64,000 nt of DNA from Macrothele yani (GCA_039090855.1 CM077011.1:33499501-33563500); one strand, 5' to 3'. Positions 1 to 12,245 are shown, numbered from the stretch's first letter. Notes: generated from the letters alone by a model not told the origin. Numbers and translations are program-made.

Positions 1-537
1 GTAGGTTGCTGAGGTTGAACTGCTCCGCGAGCTCCGGAGTTTGGTTTCTCGTTCCTTTTCCTTTATTCCCCATTTTGTTTCCCTCTTTGTTTTTTTCGCG
101 CTGGTTAGCTAGACCTACCTGCACGTTTGCCGTGTGCGGTGACCCGTACGGTGGAAAAGGGAATGCTGAAGGCTGAGGCTTCTGGAGGCCGAAGTGTTGT
201 TGTCTCCAGCTACCGACACTCCTATTTGCCCCCTGCTTCACCCTAAACGGGCGGATGGGAACTAACCCACTCCTAGTCAATGAAGTCAGTGGCCGAGTGA
301 AATCCTGTCTTCTAACGGCTTGTCGTTAGAAGACAGGGTGAGTCTGGGGATAGCGTGGGCATGCCAAAGGGGTGATACCAAGACACGGGAAAGTCGCGGT
401 TCTCGCTAAGTGCATGTCCGCCCTGTCAACTTACTATATCCGCTGCTTAACCCTAGAGCCGTGTCCTGCGTCTGTATGGGCTTGCGGATCTCCGGCTCTT
501 TCTCGTTGGGCTCGGTGGTGAGCAAGGAATACGGCGG

Positions 538-1525
538 ATGAATCTTCTATTTTTCTTCATGGTTTCTAACGATGTTTCCCATGGTGCTACAACGAAGCGT
601 CCAATGGAGGAAGGGACCATCCCTTTCACCAAGAAATATGTCACTGCTACTTGTAATGCTCTGTTTCTGTTTATACATTCTGTCGATCCTTCACAACTTT
701 TGAGTTCCAAGAGCCCCTTCTGGAGCAATAAGGCTCTTCAGGCCGTTGCTGGCTCTCTGAGCAGTGTGAAGAAGCATCCTTCAGGGGCTCTTCTTGTCGA
801 AGCATCTCATTCCAGACATGGTGCCGTCCTGCTTACCACGACCGCACTGTTGTGTATTCCGATGCAAGTGACACCGCACGGCTACTTGAACTGCTCTCGC
901 GGCGTGGTCACCTCCCGCGACTTAATTGAATGCAGCGATGAGGACTTTCTTGAGGAACTAGGAAACCAACATGTCAGTGAGATTCGACGGATTCATTTTA
1001 GGCGAGATGGGAAACTTGTTCCCTCTCGCAATCATCTTGACTTTTGATACCCCAACCCTCCAGACTTCCATCAAGGCAGGGTACTTACGTCTTGACGTTC
1101 TCCCCTATATACTTAATCCTCTTAGGTGTTTCAAGTGCCAACGTTACGCACACTCCTGGCAGTAGTGTCGTGACGTGGCTAGGTGGGGTCGCTGTGGTTC
1201 TGATGACCATCCTTTGCTGGAATGCGCGGCGTCTTCCGAACGCTGCATTAACTGTGAAGGTTCCCACTCTTTTGCTTCTAAGCAATGTCCAAAGTGGATG
1301 GAGGAGAAAGCTATTCAACGCCAGACCATTGAACATTTCTCTTATGCAGAGACCAGATAGCGTTTCGCCCCTGGCACACAAGGTTGGCCATTATATGCAT
1401 CAGTCGTGGTCCAGAAGGCAACTGTTGCGGTGCTGACAGAGGTTCACATCCCAGCGCGTGGTCCCTACGATTTCGAGGACATCGTTGCTGCTGGACTAGA
1501 GGCTCTCAAATCTCGCCGTAAAGTT
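538..1525 (+). pseudogene. LINE ORF1 (gag-like, two CCHC knuckles), broken
   Basis: ORF1 protein relic that would bind element RNA. The first frame runs 538-1047 and contains the family-like stretch SRGVVTSRDLIE followed by a region ending LVPSRNHLDF. The frame then shifts. At about 1127-1165 a zinc knuckle begins with CFKCQRYAH and hits a stop. The second knuckle lies in another frame at about 1240-1310 (CINCEGSHSFASKQC). Further ORF1-like sequence continues to about 1525 out of frame. The start at 538 is simply the first Met in frame. The two adjacent knuckles and IKAGYLRLDV-like spacing are typical of arthropod I/Jockey ORF1 proteins. It is non-functional. Confidence 0.8.
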
Positions 1526-1845
1526 CCCAAAGCGACACCCACCTCGTAGCCGAGAAGATCAACAACTACCACAGGCACTCAGGCTGCGGGCACTGCAAAC
1601 AAGACACCAGAGAAGCAGAAACCAGGCACTTCCTCTCCAAAATCCGTCACTAAAAATCAGGGTCGGGCGATTCCGCCCAAAAATCAGGGGACCAAACATC
1701 GTCACATATTACCACCAGGAAAATCCCCTCCACATCTTGACACTGACGTTCTCCCAGAAGAACTCATGGACTCTGAAACCTATTAGGCGTTCCATTCATT
1801 GTCACTTTTCCTCATCCTTTCTCTTTTCCTTTTTTCATAATTGCT

Positions 1846-4800
1846 TCCATCATCCAGTGGAATTGCCGAGGTTTCCGACCGCGAATTGATTTGAAGGGCT
1901 TGCTGTTTTTATACACACACCAGGGTGCGTGTGTCTCCAAGAGACAAAACTCCACACTATGGACACTCTTTCACTGCGCAGAAACTCTCTTTTTCGGAAA
2001 GACCATGAGCACGGGGTTATCGCGTGCGGCGGTATGGCCGTTCTTGTTCCTCATGGTGTTCCTGTCACTGCAGTACCTTTGCGTATGCCTCTGCAAGTGG
2101 TGGCAGTCAAACTTTCTGTGAACATTTTGATCACAGTCTGTTCCATCTGCTTACCACCAGAGGAAGCTGTAAGCCTTTCCGACTTGGAGGATTTGGTTCA
2201 CCAGCTGCAGTCTCCTGTTAGGTGACTTTAATGCACACAATCCGTTGTGGAGTGACAGCAGTCGAGACTCAAGTGGCTGTATTGTCGAGGGCCCCTTGTC
2301 TAACACGTCACTCTGTCTACATAACATGGGGTCAACAACCTGCTTCCATGAACCTAGCCGTTCGTACTCAGTTATTGGTCTGTCGCTGAGTTCACCATCC
2401 TTATATCCTGATTGGTCCTGTAGCGTGTCTGTTGACCTCCTTGGCAGTGATCGCTTTCCGATCTTCATTCGCCCAGCAGGTGACGGATACCGCCATCCCA
2501 CCTGTCCCGCTAGATGGGATGTAGATCGAGGTAAATGGGACATATTCACTGCTTCGGCGACTCTTACACCTGCAATGGTGACCTCAGGTACGATAAATGA
2601 TGCTGTTGCAGCGGTAACGGATTTTATTGTGCAAGCATCAGAACTTTCCATTCCGCAGACGTCGACTTATCTTCCACGTTGTCCGAAGCCTTGGTAGAAT
2701 TCCGGCTGCAAGGCAACACGTCAGGTTCAGCATAAGGCTTGGGGTAGGTTTCGTCGCTTTCCCACCGACGCTAACCTCCTTGCTTTCAAAAAAGCCAAGG
2801 CTTATGCGCGCCTGGACCTTCGTCGTCATAAACGAGAGTCCTGGATCCAGTATGTTTCTGGGATCAATACCTCTACCAGCTCGAAGACGTTTGTGAAAGG
2901 ATTCGCAAGGTTCGGTGGAAGTACCCATTTGGGGAGATCTCCATTCTCGAGAATGATGGACGAACGATTGCTTACACTCAAGGTATTGCTGACTGTCTTG
3001 GTACTGCATTTTCTTCAGTGCCCAGCAGCAGCAATTATCCTTCTTCGTTCCAGCAGCTTCAGACGCGGCTTGAGAGGAAAAGAATATCCTTTGGGCAGTT
3101 TACCTCGGAGGTCTATAACATCCCTCTGACTGCTGTCGAACTGAAGATTGCTTTGAATCAGTCTGGCTGAACATCTGTCGGACCGGATAACATCCCCTTC
3201 GACATGATGAAGCACCTATTTCCATTTTCTCTAGACTGTCTGCTAATTCTGTTTAACAGGCTTTGGCAAGAGCACGTCTTTCCCGATTCTTGGCGGACAG
3301 TTATTTTCATACCTGTTCTCAAACCTGGTAAAGATCCCACACACCCGTGGAACTACCGTCCCATCGCTATGACGAGCTGCCTTTGCAACGTGCTAGAACG
3401 CATCATCAATTTTCGTTTGATGTTTTGTTTGGAAACTCATCACATTTTATCAGTCAATTTCGCTCCACTACTGATCATCATCTTTACCATGAAACATCTA
3501 TCAGGGAGCCGTTTGTCTGGCGTCAGCACATGGTCTCCATATTCTTCGTCATGGAAAAAGCTTACGATCGGACGTGGAGATACGGCATTCTCCGTGATCT
3601 GCACGACTGCAAATTGCGGGGACACTTACCGACTTTCATTGCCGGTTTTCCCCAGAACCGGATGTTCCATGTGCGTGTCGGGTCGACCCTCTCTGCGTAG
3701 TGTCCACAGCAGAGAGGGTCCCATTTTCATGTTACTTCCTCAGATGGTTCGTGGATCGATGTATGTCGGTGATCTTCAAATTTCGTGTGCTTCCGTCAAC
3801 ATGCGCACAATTGAGAGGCAATTGCAGTCGGCCATTACTAAGATATATTCCTAGGTTTTACGTAATGGTTTTAGCTTCTCGTGCATTTTTGCCGCAAACG
3901 GGGTCTTCATCCAGACTCTCATCTCCGTCTGGGGACCACTACCATCCCTGTGGTGTCAGAAGTCAAGTTTAAAGGATTGATTTTTGACCACGCACTCACC
4001 TTCCGTTCTCACGTTACGTTCTTGAAGGTGAAGCGCGCGAAGTCTTTGAGTATCCATTCAGTTCTTGAAGGTGAAGTGCACGAAATCTTTGAGTATCCAT
4101 TCAGTTCTTGAAGGTGAAGTGCACGAAGTCATTAGGCACCTGTCAGCCCCCCAAGATGTTCGGAGCTCTGCTGAACCTCCTGGGGTGCTGACAGGTGCTC
4201 AATGCTCCGCATTTGTCACTCTCTTGTCCAGCCAAGATTGGACTATTGCTGCTTGACGTATGGATCATCCCGGCTTTCTGTCTTAAATCTCCTTGATCCC
4301 GTTCATCCTCAGGCTCTGCGTCTTTGCATCGGAGCTTTCTGTACGTCTCCCGTGCATAGTCTTTATGCCGAGACTAACGAATCGCCGTTATGCCTACGCC
4401 GTTAGCAACTGTCTCTCCCGTTCTTCAGCAAGCTGAAGTCTCTTCCTGATCATCCACTGTCATACTCCCGTCTTTCAACCACAATGTTATCGCTTGTTTT
4501 CCAACCACCCTTCCTGTGTTCCCAGTTTTGGGATTCGTCTGTCGAACATGGTGCGCGATTGATCTGTCGTTTATTGGTGTGACCAAAGCTTTTATTGATC
4601 CCCCTTGGCAGCCAGTTCAGGCAATTATTTGTCTTTCTTTTTCTGTGTGGCCCAAGTCTTTCACGCCTGCACAGGTTTACCAGCAGCTTTTTGCCGAGCA
4701 CCTTTCGCTCCGTCCCGATTTCGTGCCGGTCTACACCGATGGCTCCAACTCTGGTGATGTTGTAGGCTCTGTATTTGTGTGTGGTGATACGACCTGGGCT

Positions 4801-5420
4801 GAGAGACTTCCTCCGGAAGCGACAGTCTTCTCGGCGGAAATGTATGCTGTGATCCTCGTCTTGCGTCACATCTAGTCTGGACCCTACCATCGTTGCGCCA
4901 TGCTTTATACTGACTCCCAGTCTGTTATCCAAGTTTTATCTTCTTCTTAGGGCATTGATTTTTCTGTCACCAGATATGTTCGTCGCTTCCTGTGGACTTT
5001 GACTGGTGCTGGATTCCTGGTCCGCTTCTGTTGGGTTCCTGGGCATGTTGGGATTCGGGGTAACGAGCTGGCCGATGCCTGTACCAGATCCGTCGCCTCC
5101 ATGTCGATCACTCGATTGTCGCTGTTTTTTTAAAGATTTTCGTCCTGGCATGCGTGCATTCGTCATGGCTGAATGGCAGTCCCTCTGGTCTCAGCAGGGC
5201 AGGAAAAAACTTCTCTCCATCAAACCACAGATCTGGCTATAGCCGTCTAGTTTGCGAACAACCCATCGTGAGGGAGTTGCTCTTGCGCGTCTCCGCATTG
5301 GGAACTATCGTTTCACCCGCCGCTTCTTGATGTGTGGCGACACTGCGCCGATGTGTGAGACGTGAAATTGCCGACTCAGTGGCACTCATATTTTATGTAG
5401 TTGTGTTCGTTTTCGTGCTA
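1846..5420 (+). pseudogene. LINE ORF2 (endonuclease, RT, RNase H-like), broken
   Basis: Polyprotein relic for target-primed reverse transcription. The AP-endonuclease start is seen as IIQWNCRGF near 1850, then CLQETKL near 1930 and GDFNAHNPLW near 2225, each separated by frame changes. The RT portion runs about 3150-3860 with NYRPIAMTS near 3352 and a catalytic-box remnant MYVGDLQ near 3760, where the second Asp of the usual xxDD box is Gly. A YTDGS motif near 4735 and SAEMYA near 4840 mark an RNase H-like domain. A Cys-rich tail lies near 5330-5400. At least ten stops or frameshifts make it inactive. Confidence 0.85.
4018..4130 (+). repeat. Three 43-bp tandem copies inside LINE ORF2
   Basis: The segment starting GTTCTTGAAGGTGAAG begins at 4018, 4061 and 4104, a 43-bp period. 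It lies between the RT and RNase H parts of the LINE relic. As 43 is not a multiple of three, the expansion itself shifts the frame and probably arose after the element died. Confidence 0.8.
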
Positions 5421-5710
5421 CCCGTTTTCACCGTTTTCATTCTCACTTGTTCGACGTAGGCGCAGCTATTCTGCAGAAGCTCTTAGACGACCACTGCGAT
5501 ACATTCACAGTTTTTTCATTTTTCAAACATATTGCCTATTTTAAACGTATCTTAGCTTTTACACTTTTCGTCATTCTCATTTTCAAATTTATCGGATCAG
5601 CCTGTTTTTAACCATCATACCATGTTTTTAAAACTGTTTCTTTGATTGTCTTCTGTGCCTGTCGCTCTTTGGCCAAACATGGCCCTTGCGCCAAAAAGAC
5701 CCACCAACCA

Positions 5711-6240
5711 AAAGAATTTCCATTAAGGGTTCATCTATGCTATCTAGCTTTCGTTTTCTTCAGCTCTTTACCTCTCGGTAAAAATTCTGTTAGAATTTCA
5801 TCTTTGTGATTTCGCTTCGCCAGTTTCTTCAGCTTTTGACCTTTGGTTGAAATTCCATCAACTGCTTCACTTTCTTCAGCGCTTGTAACCTTTTGATTGA
5901 AATTCAATTAAAAGTCCTACTTCACTATCTGGTTTTTTCAGTCTTTTCAGCCCTTGATCTTCCCGTAGAAATTTTGAGAATTTCTTCCTTGTTGCCTAAC
6001 TTCAGTGTTCTCAACCCTTGGTCTTGCAGCAGGATCTTTATTAGCAATTATTGGCCCTCTCGTTTTTCCGGTTTGTTCAAGCGTTGCAGTAGATTCTTTT
6101 TGTTTTTTACCAATAATTACGCAGCAAGAATTCCTTCAGTTCTTTTCTGTAATCTTCTGTTGTTTCCATGGTTCATTTACACATCCAACAATTTTCCCTT
6201 TTTCCCTTGCTGATAAATTCTCCGTCTCTCTCATAACGTA
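5711..6240 (+). repeat. Degenerate T-rich tandem repeat, about 75-bp unit
   Basis: A recurring pattern of TTTCTTCAGC, then a CTTTTGAC-like or CCTTTTGAT-like word, then GAAATTC recurs about every 70-80 bases after the LINE tail. Copies are diverged. The 106-aa ORF across 5893-6213 comes from this low-complexity sequence and shows no domain. Confidence 0.55.
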
Positions 6241-6574
6241 ATGTTAACCTTCAAGCAGTCAACAATTATGTTATCATAAGAATGTTTAACATAATAAATC
6301 TATCGTAAAAATGGCCGAAAAGCCTGCGAAAGAAGATGTTTTACTTATCAATCTTTCTCGTCACGTACGAAAAGATACCAAAAGCATAGTAACATAATAA
6401 AGCGTTACGTGACTTTACGGCACAGAAACGGCAATGTCAAATTTCAGATCGCGAATCGCATGCTTTGGGGTAAAACCAAAACAATGGCTGAAGAATATAA
6501 ATCGAATTTTTCAATTCAGATCTTTTTTTACGCTTTCCAACCGTAGGTTGAAGAAGCGTATATGCTCCAGCTTT

Positions 6575-7565
6575 TTCCGTCTGTCTGTCGGCACGATAAC
6601 TCACGTAAAAATGGTTCGATTTCGATGAAATTTTAGTATTGGTAGGGGACCATCAGGGGACGAACCCTATTGAAAATGGGTGAAGTGGGGTCAAAGGTCA
6701 CGCCATAAGAGCAGGATCCATTCCATTGCCCTTATGCGTCATAACTTGCGTAAATATGGTTCGATTTCGATGAAATTTCAGTATGTGGTAGGGAACTACC
6801 TGGGCACGAACCCTATTGAAAATTGGCAAATTAGGGTCAAAGGTCAGACAGGGCATAAGAGCGGGATTTATTCTATTGCCCTTATGCGTCATAACTTGCG
6901 TAAAAACGGTTCGATTTCGATGAAATTTTAGTATATGGTAGGAGACCACCAAGGGACGAGTCCTATTGAAAATGGGTGAAGTGGGGTCAAAGGACATGCC
7001 ATAAGTGCAGGATCCATTCAATTGCCCCGTCATAACTTGCTTAAATATGGTTCGATTTCGAAGAAATTTTAGTATGTGGTAGGGGATCACCCGGGGACGA
7101 ACCCTATTGAAAATGGGCAAAATGGGGTCAAAGGTCAGGACACTGGAGTGGGATCCATTCCATTGCCCTTGTGCATCATAACTTACCAAAAAATGTTTCG
7201 ATTGCGACAAAATGTTATCATGTTGTTCCGGAGCTATAGTGAACCGGTTCTGTTGAATATCAACGAAATGGGGTCAAAGGTCATTGCACAAAAACAAGAT
7301 TTATTCCACAGCCATTATTCTCATAACTTGCGTAAAACTGCTTCTATTGCGACAAAACTTTAGTATGTTATTCTTGAGATGTACTGAGCCGGTTCTGTTG
7401 AATATCATCGAAATGGGGTCAAAGGTCAGGACAGAGGAGCTAGATTTATTCCACAGCCATTATCCTCATAACTTGATTAATAATTTCTGGTATGTTGGAA
7501 AGCGTATCATAATCAATGCATTGCATGATTTTACTAACTTGTTGCAGAAAGTGCATGATCAGTAA
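6575..7565 (+). repeat. 145-bp tandem repeat family with DR1-like motif
   Basis: CATAACTTGC-type words start at 6740, 6890, 7031, 7176, 7322 and 7467, giving a period of 141-150 bases. Each unit also has a TCGATTTCGATGAAATTTTAGTATG-like block, CGAACCCTATTGAAAATGG or a variant, and the word GGGGTCAAAGGTCA or a near match. The block ends with GTATGTTGGAAAGCGTATCA and GCATGATTTTACTAACTTGTTG. The same arrangement occurs reversed at 34445-34690 and 42284-42800, so it is a dispersed family with a tandem core. ORFs across it are shadows. Confidence 0.8.
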
Positions 7566-8555
7566 CTTCACTACTAGCAAGCTCCTTCCCCTCTCTCGTC
7601 GTTGATACTCGAGCGACAATAAAAATCCAATCAGTCAAATACTGAAGTGTCGAACACGACAGATTCTGTGTTTTATTTTGGCAAAATGCAGTTTAAAGGA
7701 AATAGGTAATAAAAAAGATGAATATAAATGGAAAGAGGAAAGATACGACCTCTTTATTTTTTTTTTTATTTTTTTACTAAATATTCCAAATTTTGAAGAG
7801 GAAAGCAAGGATTCGGTGAGAATAAATCGAGCTATCGTCGTAACACAGCCAGTAATTTGTTAAATTGTTAAATAACCACAAACTGTCAACAAACAGTGTC
7901 GTCTCTCATAACAGAAAGTAAAAGCTTATTTTGGTTCCTCATTATTACACAAGCATCGGGCAACATCTCGTGATCGAATTCACTGAAAATGCAGCACGTC
8001 ACGTAATCGAATTAACTTCCTGTAAAAGTCAAGAGGCTCACGAATTATGAATATTTATCAGTTCTTTTTTTATGATAAATTATTACGAAGAGATCGTACT
8101 ACGTTCTGAACAAAGAGGTTAGTAGCTTATGTCATAAAAATCTAAGAGTTTCGTGCGCGCTCCGTTCAAGATTTTAATTCGCTGATTTGACACGAATTAT
8201 TTTCTAAAAACGCATTCAGCAAATTATTTTTCAATACAGCCCTTTGAGACATTTGTAAAGCCTCGTAAACGTCTTGCTAACTGAAATCGGTTCGGTAGCC
8301 TAGGTGTTTTTGCCTCTTCAAACCAGTTATGTATTTGTATGACATCTGCAAAATAGAATTCAAATAAACTTTGTGAAAAAGTGTTCCAATAACCGGTTCA
8401 ACACCAAAAGAAAACCTCGAAGTTATTTGCAACGAGCCTGCAGTGGCGATAACTACCTACACACAGAGGTGCCAAAAAAATTAGGAAGGGTGCTTCCATT
8501 TCCATTACATGCCACCATAACCATGCAGTAAACAGTATCGTCCGCGAACGACATG
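7566..8555. other. AT-rich stretch with no recognised feature
   Basis: About 1 kb with a T-rich run near 7755-7775 and no ORF with recognisable domain content. I see no RNA gene or repeat structure. Confidence 0.5.
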
Positions 8556-9796
8556 CACTGTATTGAGAAATGTCACCGGACACGCCTTCAAAAAACAAAT
8601 GAACGATCCGCTGCTTTGTTAAGATGCGCGGTACAGCTGCAAACGGTATAAAAACAAGCCTACAGCTGATCGCGATCATATCGCACTGTGAGGTGGAGGG
8701 GAAATGTCGCGGCGGGAGAGAACTGACTTTGATAAAGGCAAGATTGTTGGGTGTTGTATTAGTGGATTGTCCATAAGAGAAACCGAGAAGCATTTAAACA
8801 TACCCAAGTCAACTGTTTTCGACGTACTGAACACGTGAAAGACGCATGGCGTGCCTGGAGCAGCAAACACACCGGCAGACCAGAAGAAAATCAGTGATAA
8901 AGGACGTCGAAGCCTCGGGAGAGTCGTTACAGCTAATCGACAGAGTTCTTCACAAGACCTCAGTGTACAGGTGAGTAACAATGCTGGAACCTCAGTATGC
9001 ACACGTACCATTCGCAGAGAACTTCACTCCATGGGTTGCCCTGGTCGTGCGGCTGCTCATAAGCCTTTCATCTCCACTCGAAATGCAACTCGTCGTTTAG
9101 CATGGTGTAAAGAACATTTATCATGGACCGTAGATCAATGGAAACGGGTCCTATAGACTTATGAATCCAGATACACGATCCATCAGTCTGATGGCCGTGT
9201 GTGGGTATGGCGGCAGCCGGGGAACGCTGTTTACCACAGTGTACTGTTCCTACGGTCAAGTTTGGAGCTGGCAGTGTACTCGTGTGGGGGTGTTTTTCGT
9301 GGTATGGTTCAGGTCCATACGTTATCTTGGACAACCCTGCTAACCAGCACGTCTAGTTCAATATTCTGGACAACTATGCCCTACCAACTCTGTGGTTATA
9401 CTGTGGAACCGAGCCTTGTTGGTTCCTGCAGAATATTGCACGAGCCATAAAGCAAGGACTGTTACGGCGTGGTTTGACGCTAATTCCGCATCGTGTGTGG
9501 ACTGCCCAGCACAGAACCCTGATCTTAATCCCATAGAGCACTTATGGGATGAATTAGAGCGCCGCATAAGAAGTTTGGAACCAAGGCCTACTACTAAGCA
9601 ACCGTTTCCGACATTATTATGTACTAAATGGAAGCGCATACCTATCGCTGTGTTCCCAAACTTCGTCGAAAGCATGTCTCGAAGGGTCAGTGCATGCATT
9701 AAGGCCAAAGATGGACCGACACCGAACTAATGTATATCAATAAATGCTATGTTGTGTTTCTCCTCTAGGTGTCTGGTGACTTTTGTCAGTATAGTG
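8556..9796 (+). mobile_element. Tc1-like transposon relic with diverged TIRs
   Basis: The left end CACTGTATTGAGAAATGTCA (8556 onward) matches, in reverse complement, the right end TGACTTTTGTCAGTATAGTG (to 9796) with a few mismatches, so both TIRs survive. TA follows the right end (9797-9798). The left dinucleotide is TG, consistent with decay of the usual TA duplication. The length of 1,241 bp is normal for Tc1 elements. Confidence 0.82.
8704..9730 (+). pseudogene. Tc1 transposase, broken
   Basis: Cut-and-paste transposase relic. The N-terminal helix-turn-helix region starts MSRRERTDFDKGKIV at 8704. A stop follows near 8836. The second DNA-binding part (TRTIRRELHSMGCPGRAAAHKP) is at about 9004-9065. 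The first catalytic block reads TYESRYT near 9160, so the expected Asp of SDESRY is Tyr and a stop precedes it. The last block NPDLNPIEHLWDELERR near 9520-9570 is kept. At least three stops or frameshifts are present. Confidence 0.85.
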
Positions 9797-10253
9797 TATT
9801 TTAATTTAGTGCACTGGTTATATAAGGAACTTTATTCACGTTTTTTGAAAGAGAAAAAAATGCCGTGCTTATGTCATCATTATATCTACCTGTACGTCGT
9901 TCTGTGTACATTGTACCTTCACCCATTAGTCGGATCGAAAAAAATACTTTTTGGATTAAGAAGCTGAACTGTAATGATCCTAGCCTTTTGATCTCTTTCC
10001 TATGTATAAGTTCACCATTATGGCGGTTAAATGCAGATATAATCGAATTCAATACATATTATATTTCTGCCATTGCTTCTGAAAATTTGATTGAAACGGT
10101 TCCTATTTCTTCCGATATCTTTCACCATGACGCAAAATGCATCACCAGAGCGCTATACTGTACGTATCACCAGAGCGCTAAACGTATGTTTCAGTTTTAC
10201 TCATTACTGTGCGTCTGAATGTCTAATTTGAAAATTTTCTTTTGTGTCGGAGA
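9797..10253. other. No recognised feature
   Basis: AT-rich sequence between the Tc1 relic and the copia LTR remnant. A short direct repeat (ATCACCAGAGCGCTA) occurs twice near 10140-10180. No coding or RNA gene is evident. Confidence 0.45.
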
Positions 10254-10494
10254 GATTTCGTGTAAAGCACTTTCAAATGTGCGTGCTGTAACGGCGGAAG
10301 TATTAAGAGAATTGCTGTTGTCTTCAGAGCGAAAGGTTGTGTTTGAGCGTCGTCGCTGTATTCTTTTTTTATCTGTTTATGTTTGATAGATATTATTATG
10401 GTAATAAATAATCAAGCTACGTCTATTTTAATCATGTCTTGCTACGAGTAGTTTCACTGCATTACCTGCTGAATTTTATGCATTACACCCCACA
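10254..10494 (+). repeat. Copia 5' LTR, right part only
   Basis: About 241 bp aligns well with the last 240 bp of the 3' LTR at 14037-14277. The first part of the 3' LTR (from TGTTGGAAAT) has no clear match upstream of 10254, so the 5' LTR is truncated or replaced there. TGGTTACGAACCCAGAG follows directly and may be the primer binding site. Confidence 0.8.
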
Positions 10495-10644
10495 CTGGTT
10501 ACGAACCCAGAGAAGAACGCAGTGATTACTGCTTAGCTCAGATTGATGGAAAAATAAGAAAGCGTACGACGAGACATACCAAGCTTCGATTCAACCGTAT
10601 GTAATCGATTTCCATTGAATTTTTTCGATTGTATTTAAAAATAG

Positions 10645-10860
10645 ATGATGTGTTTAATTATCGACAAGTTAAACAAATGTAATTATGACACTTGGAAGAT
10701 TCAAATGAAAGCCTTTCTGACTCATAATGATCGTCGGAATTATGTTACAGGTCAGAATTCAAAACCTCTTGAGGGAACAACTGCAGCTGAAATAAAGGAG
10801 CTTAACAAATGGATGCTGGCTGACCAGAAGGCTAAAGCAGACAATCCTTTCAATCTGTCG
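10645..10860 (+). pseudogene. Copia gag N-terminal fragment
   Basis: An uninterrupted 72-codon run contains NYDTWKIQMKAFLTHND, typical of the N-terminal Gag region of copia elements (the UBN2-like domain). It ends at a TAG near 10861. The rest of Gag, including the CCHC knuckle, and the protease are not found before integrase sequence resumes at about 11148, so a deletion of at least several hundred bases is inferred. Confidence 0.75.
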
Positions 10861-11034
10861 TAGCGAACTTTGCCATATAAAGAATTGCAAAAGCTCATGC
10901 GAAGTCTGGCAAAAGCTTCGATCGGTTTACGAATCAAAAGGACCAGCTAGAAAGGCTGCACTACTAAAGCGACTCCTATTTCGCAAAGTAAATTAGAATA
11001 CCCTAAGAGACTTTACAATTCCTTGAGACAGACT

Positions 11035-11083
11035 TACAATTCCTTAGGGTATCCTGCAAATAAGGATACCCTAAGGAATTGTA
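11035..11083. repeat. Perfect 21-bp hairpin at the copia deletion
   Basis: TACAATTCCTTAGGGTATCC plus T (11035-11055) is the exact reverse complement of 11063-11083, with a 7-base loop between. A third, partial copy of the same words lies just upstream (10998-11025). The hairpin sits where gag/protease sequence is missing. Confidence 0.9.
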
Positions 11084-11147
11084 AATTCTGTATTCAGGCG
11101 AAGCAGACGACCAAACCCTTTCGGAATCCAAGTTTTAAAGCAAAGAA

Positions 11148-12203
11148 TTGCTGGACCTCGTTCATTCAGATGTCTGTGGACCAATGAACACCCAATCTCT
11201 TGGTGGTTCATGCTATTCCGTTACGTTTATTGACAAGTCACGCTATGTTGAAATAAGTTGTCTTAAAACAAAAGACAAAGTAAAGAAAGCTTTTTTTAAA
11301 TTCAAGGCCGCAATTAAAAATCGTACAGGTGTAAAAATAAAAACACTCCGTGCCGATAATGGGCTCCAATATTGTTGAGCAGAATTCAACACTTATTTGG
11401 AGCAGGAAGGAATACGCAGAGAAAAATCTGCGGTATTAACACCACAACAAAATGGAGTTGCCGAGTGATATAATCGCACAATTGTCGATATGGCAAGGTA
11501 TTTGTTGATACAATCCAGGCTACCTGTTACTGCTTGGGCGGAAGTAATAAATTGTGCTGTATTCCTAAGAAATCGTTCTCCAACACGAAGTTTAAGTGAA
11601 AATATCACCCCATACGAAGTTCTGTTTGGCGCCAAGCCAAATGTGTCATTCTTTAAGGTTTTCGGGTTAACAGTTTATGTTTTGAATAAGCAATCCAAAG
11701 GTAAATTCGACCTGATATCCCAAGAACATATATTTGTTGGCTATTCAATGGAATCCAAAGCATCCCGCTTATGGAACAAGAATACCAGAAAAATAGTCGA
11801 AAGGCGTGACGGCCGTTTCATTGATGAATTTGAAAATAACCTTCCATTTGGTTATGAATTCGAACTCCTCACTTCATCTGAAACGTCTATTCCAGTTACC
11901 GGAATGAATGACATGACATCCTCACCCGATGCGAATATCACACCGGACGCCGAGAGTGTTACGACAGAAGCAATGATAACAGAAGGCATGACGTCAGAGC
12001 CAGGTACGTCACAGGAACTTACGTCAGAGGAAGTCATGCCAGATTCCTCAAGAGAACAAAATTCACCATTGTTTACAAGCAAAAGTCACCCAGTAACGAA
12101 AATGAGAACTGTTGGCCGTCCTAGAAAAGTTCGTACTGGGAAACCTGGCAGACCTATAAAACAGTATCAAACAATTCCCGCTGACATTACTGAAACAACT
12201 TAG
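11148..12203 (+). pseudogene. Copia integrase, broken
   Basis: Integrase core relic: LDLVHSDVCGPM (first Asp), LRADNGLQYC (second Asp, then a stop) and PQQNGVAE (catalytic Glu, followed by a stop near 11467). The downstream 237-codon run (11490-12203) includes TPYEVLFGAKP and FVGYSMESKASRLW, the usual C-terminal integrase region of copia, then a Ser/Thr-rich linker. The stops make it inactive. Confidence 0.85.
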
Positions 12204-12245
12204 TTTGTAAATAATGTCGAAGCTAATCCTAATCTTTATGAAGCC

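Larger units (their letters stand above)
1..5720 (+). mobile_element. Decayed I/Jockey-type LINE with ORF1 and ORF2
   Basis: Non-LTR retrotransposon relic that runs in from the left window edge. The order seen is an ORF1 with two zinc knuckles, an AP endonuclease, a reverse transcriptase, an RNase H-like segment and a terminal Cys/His region. That order is known from the I-type group of LINEs. Stops and frameshifts break every domain. The 3' end has a GGCCC-TTGCGCC-AAA stretch (about 5681-5700) followed by ACCAACC, similar to the small LINE tail at 25559-25660. The end at 5720 is approximate. The window start may lie in the 5' UTR. Confidence 0.85.

Noticed and set aside
4141..4200. Inverted repeat GCACCTGTCAGC...GCTGACAGGTGC in the LINE relic
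   Set aside because: Short arms with a mismatch and a 30-base loop in decayed coding sequence. No function is suggested.
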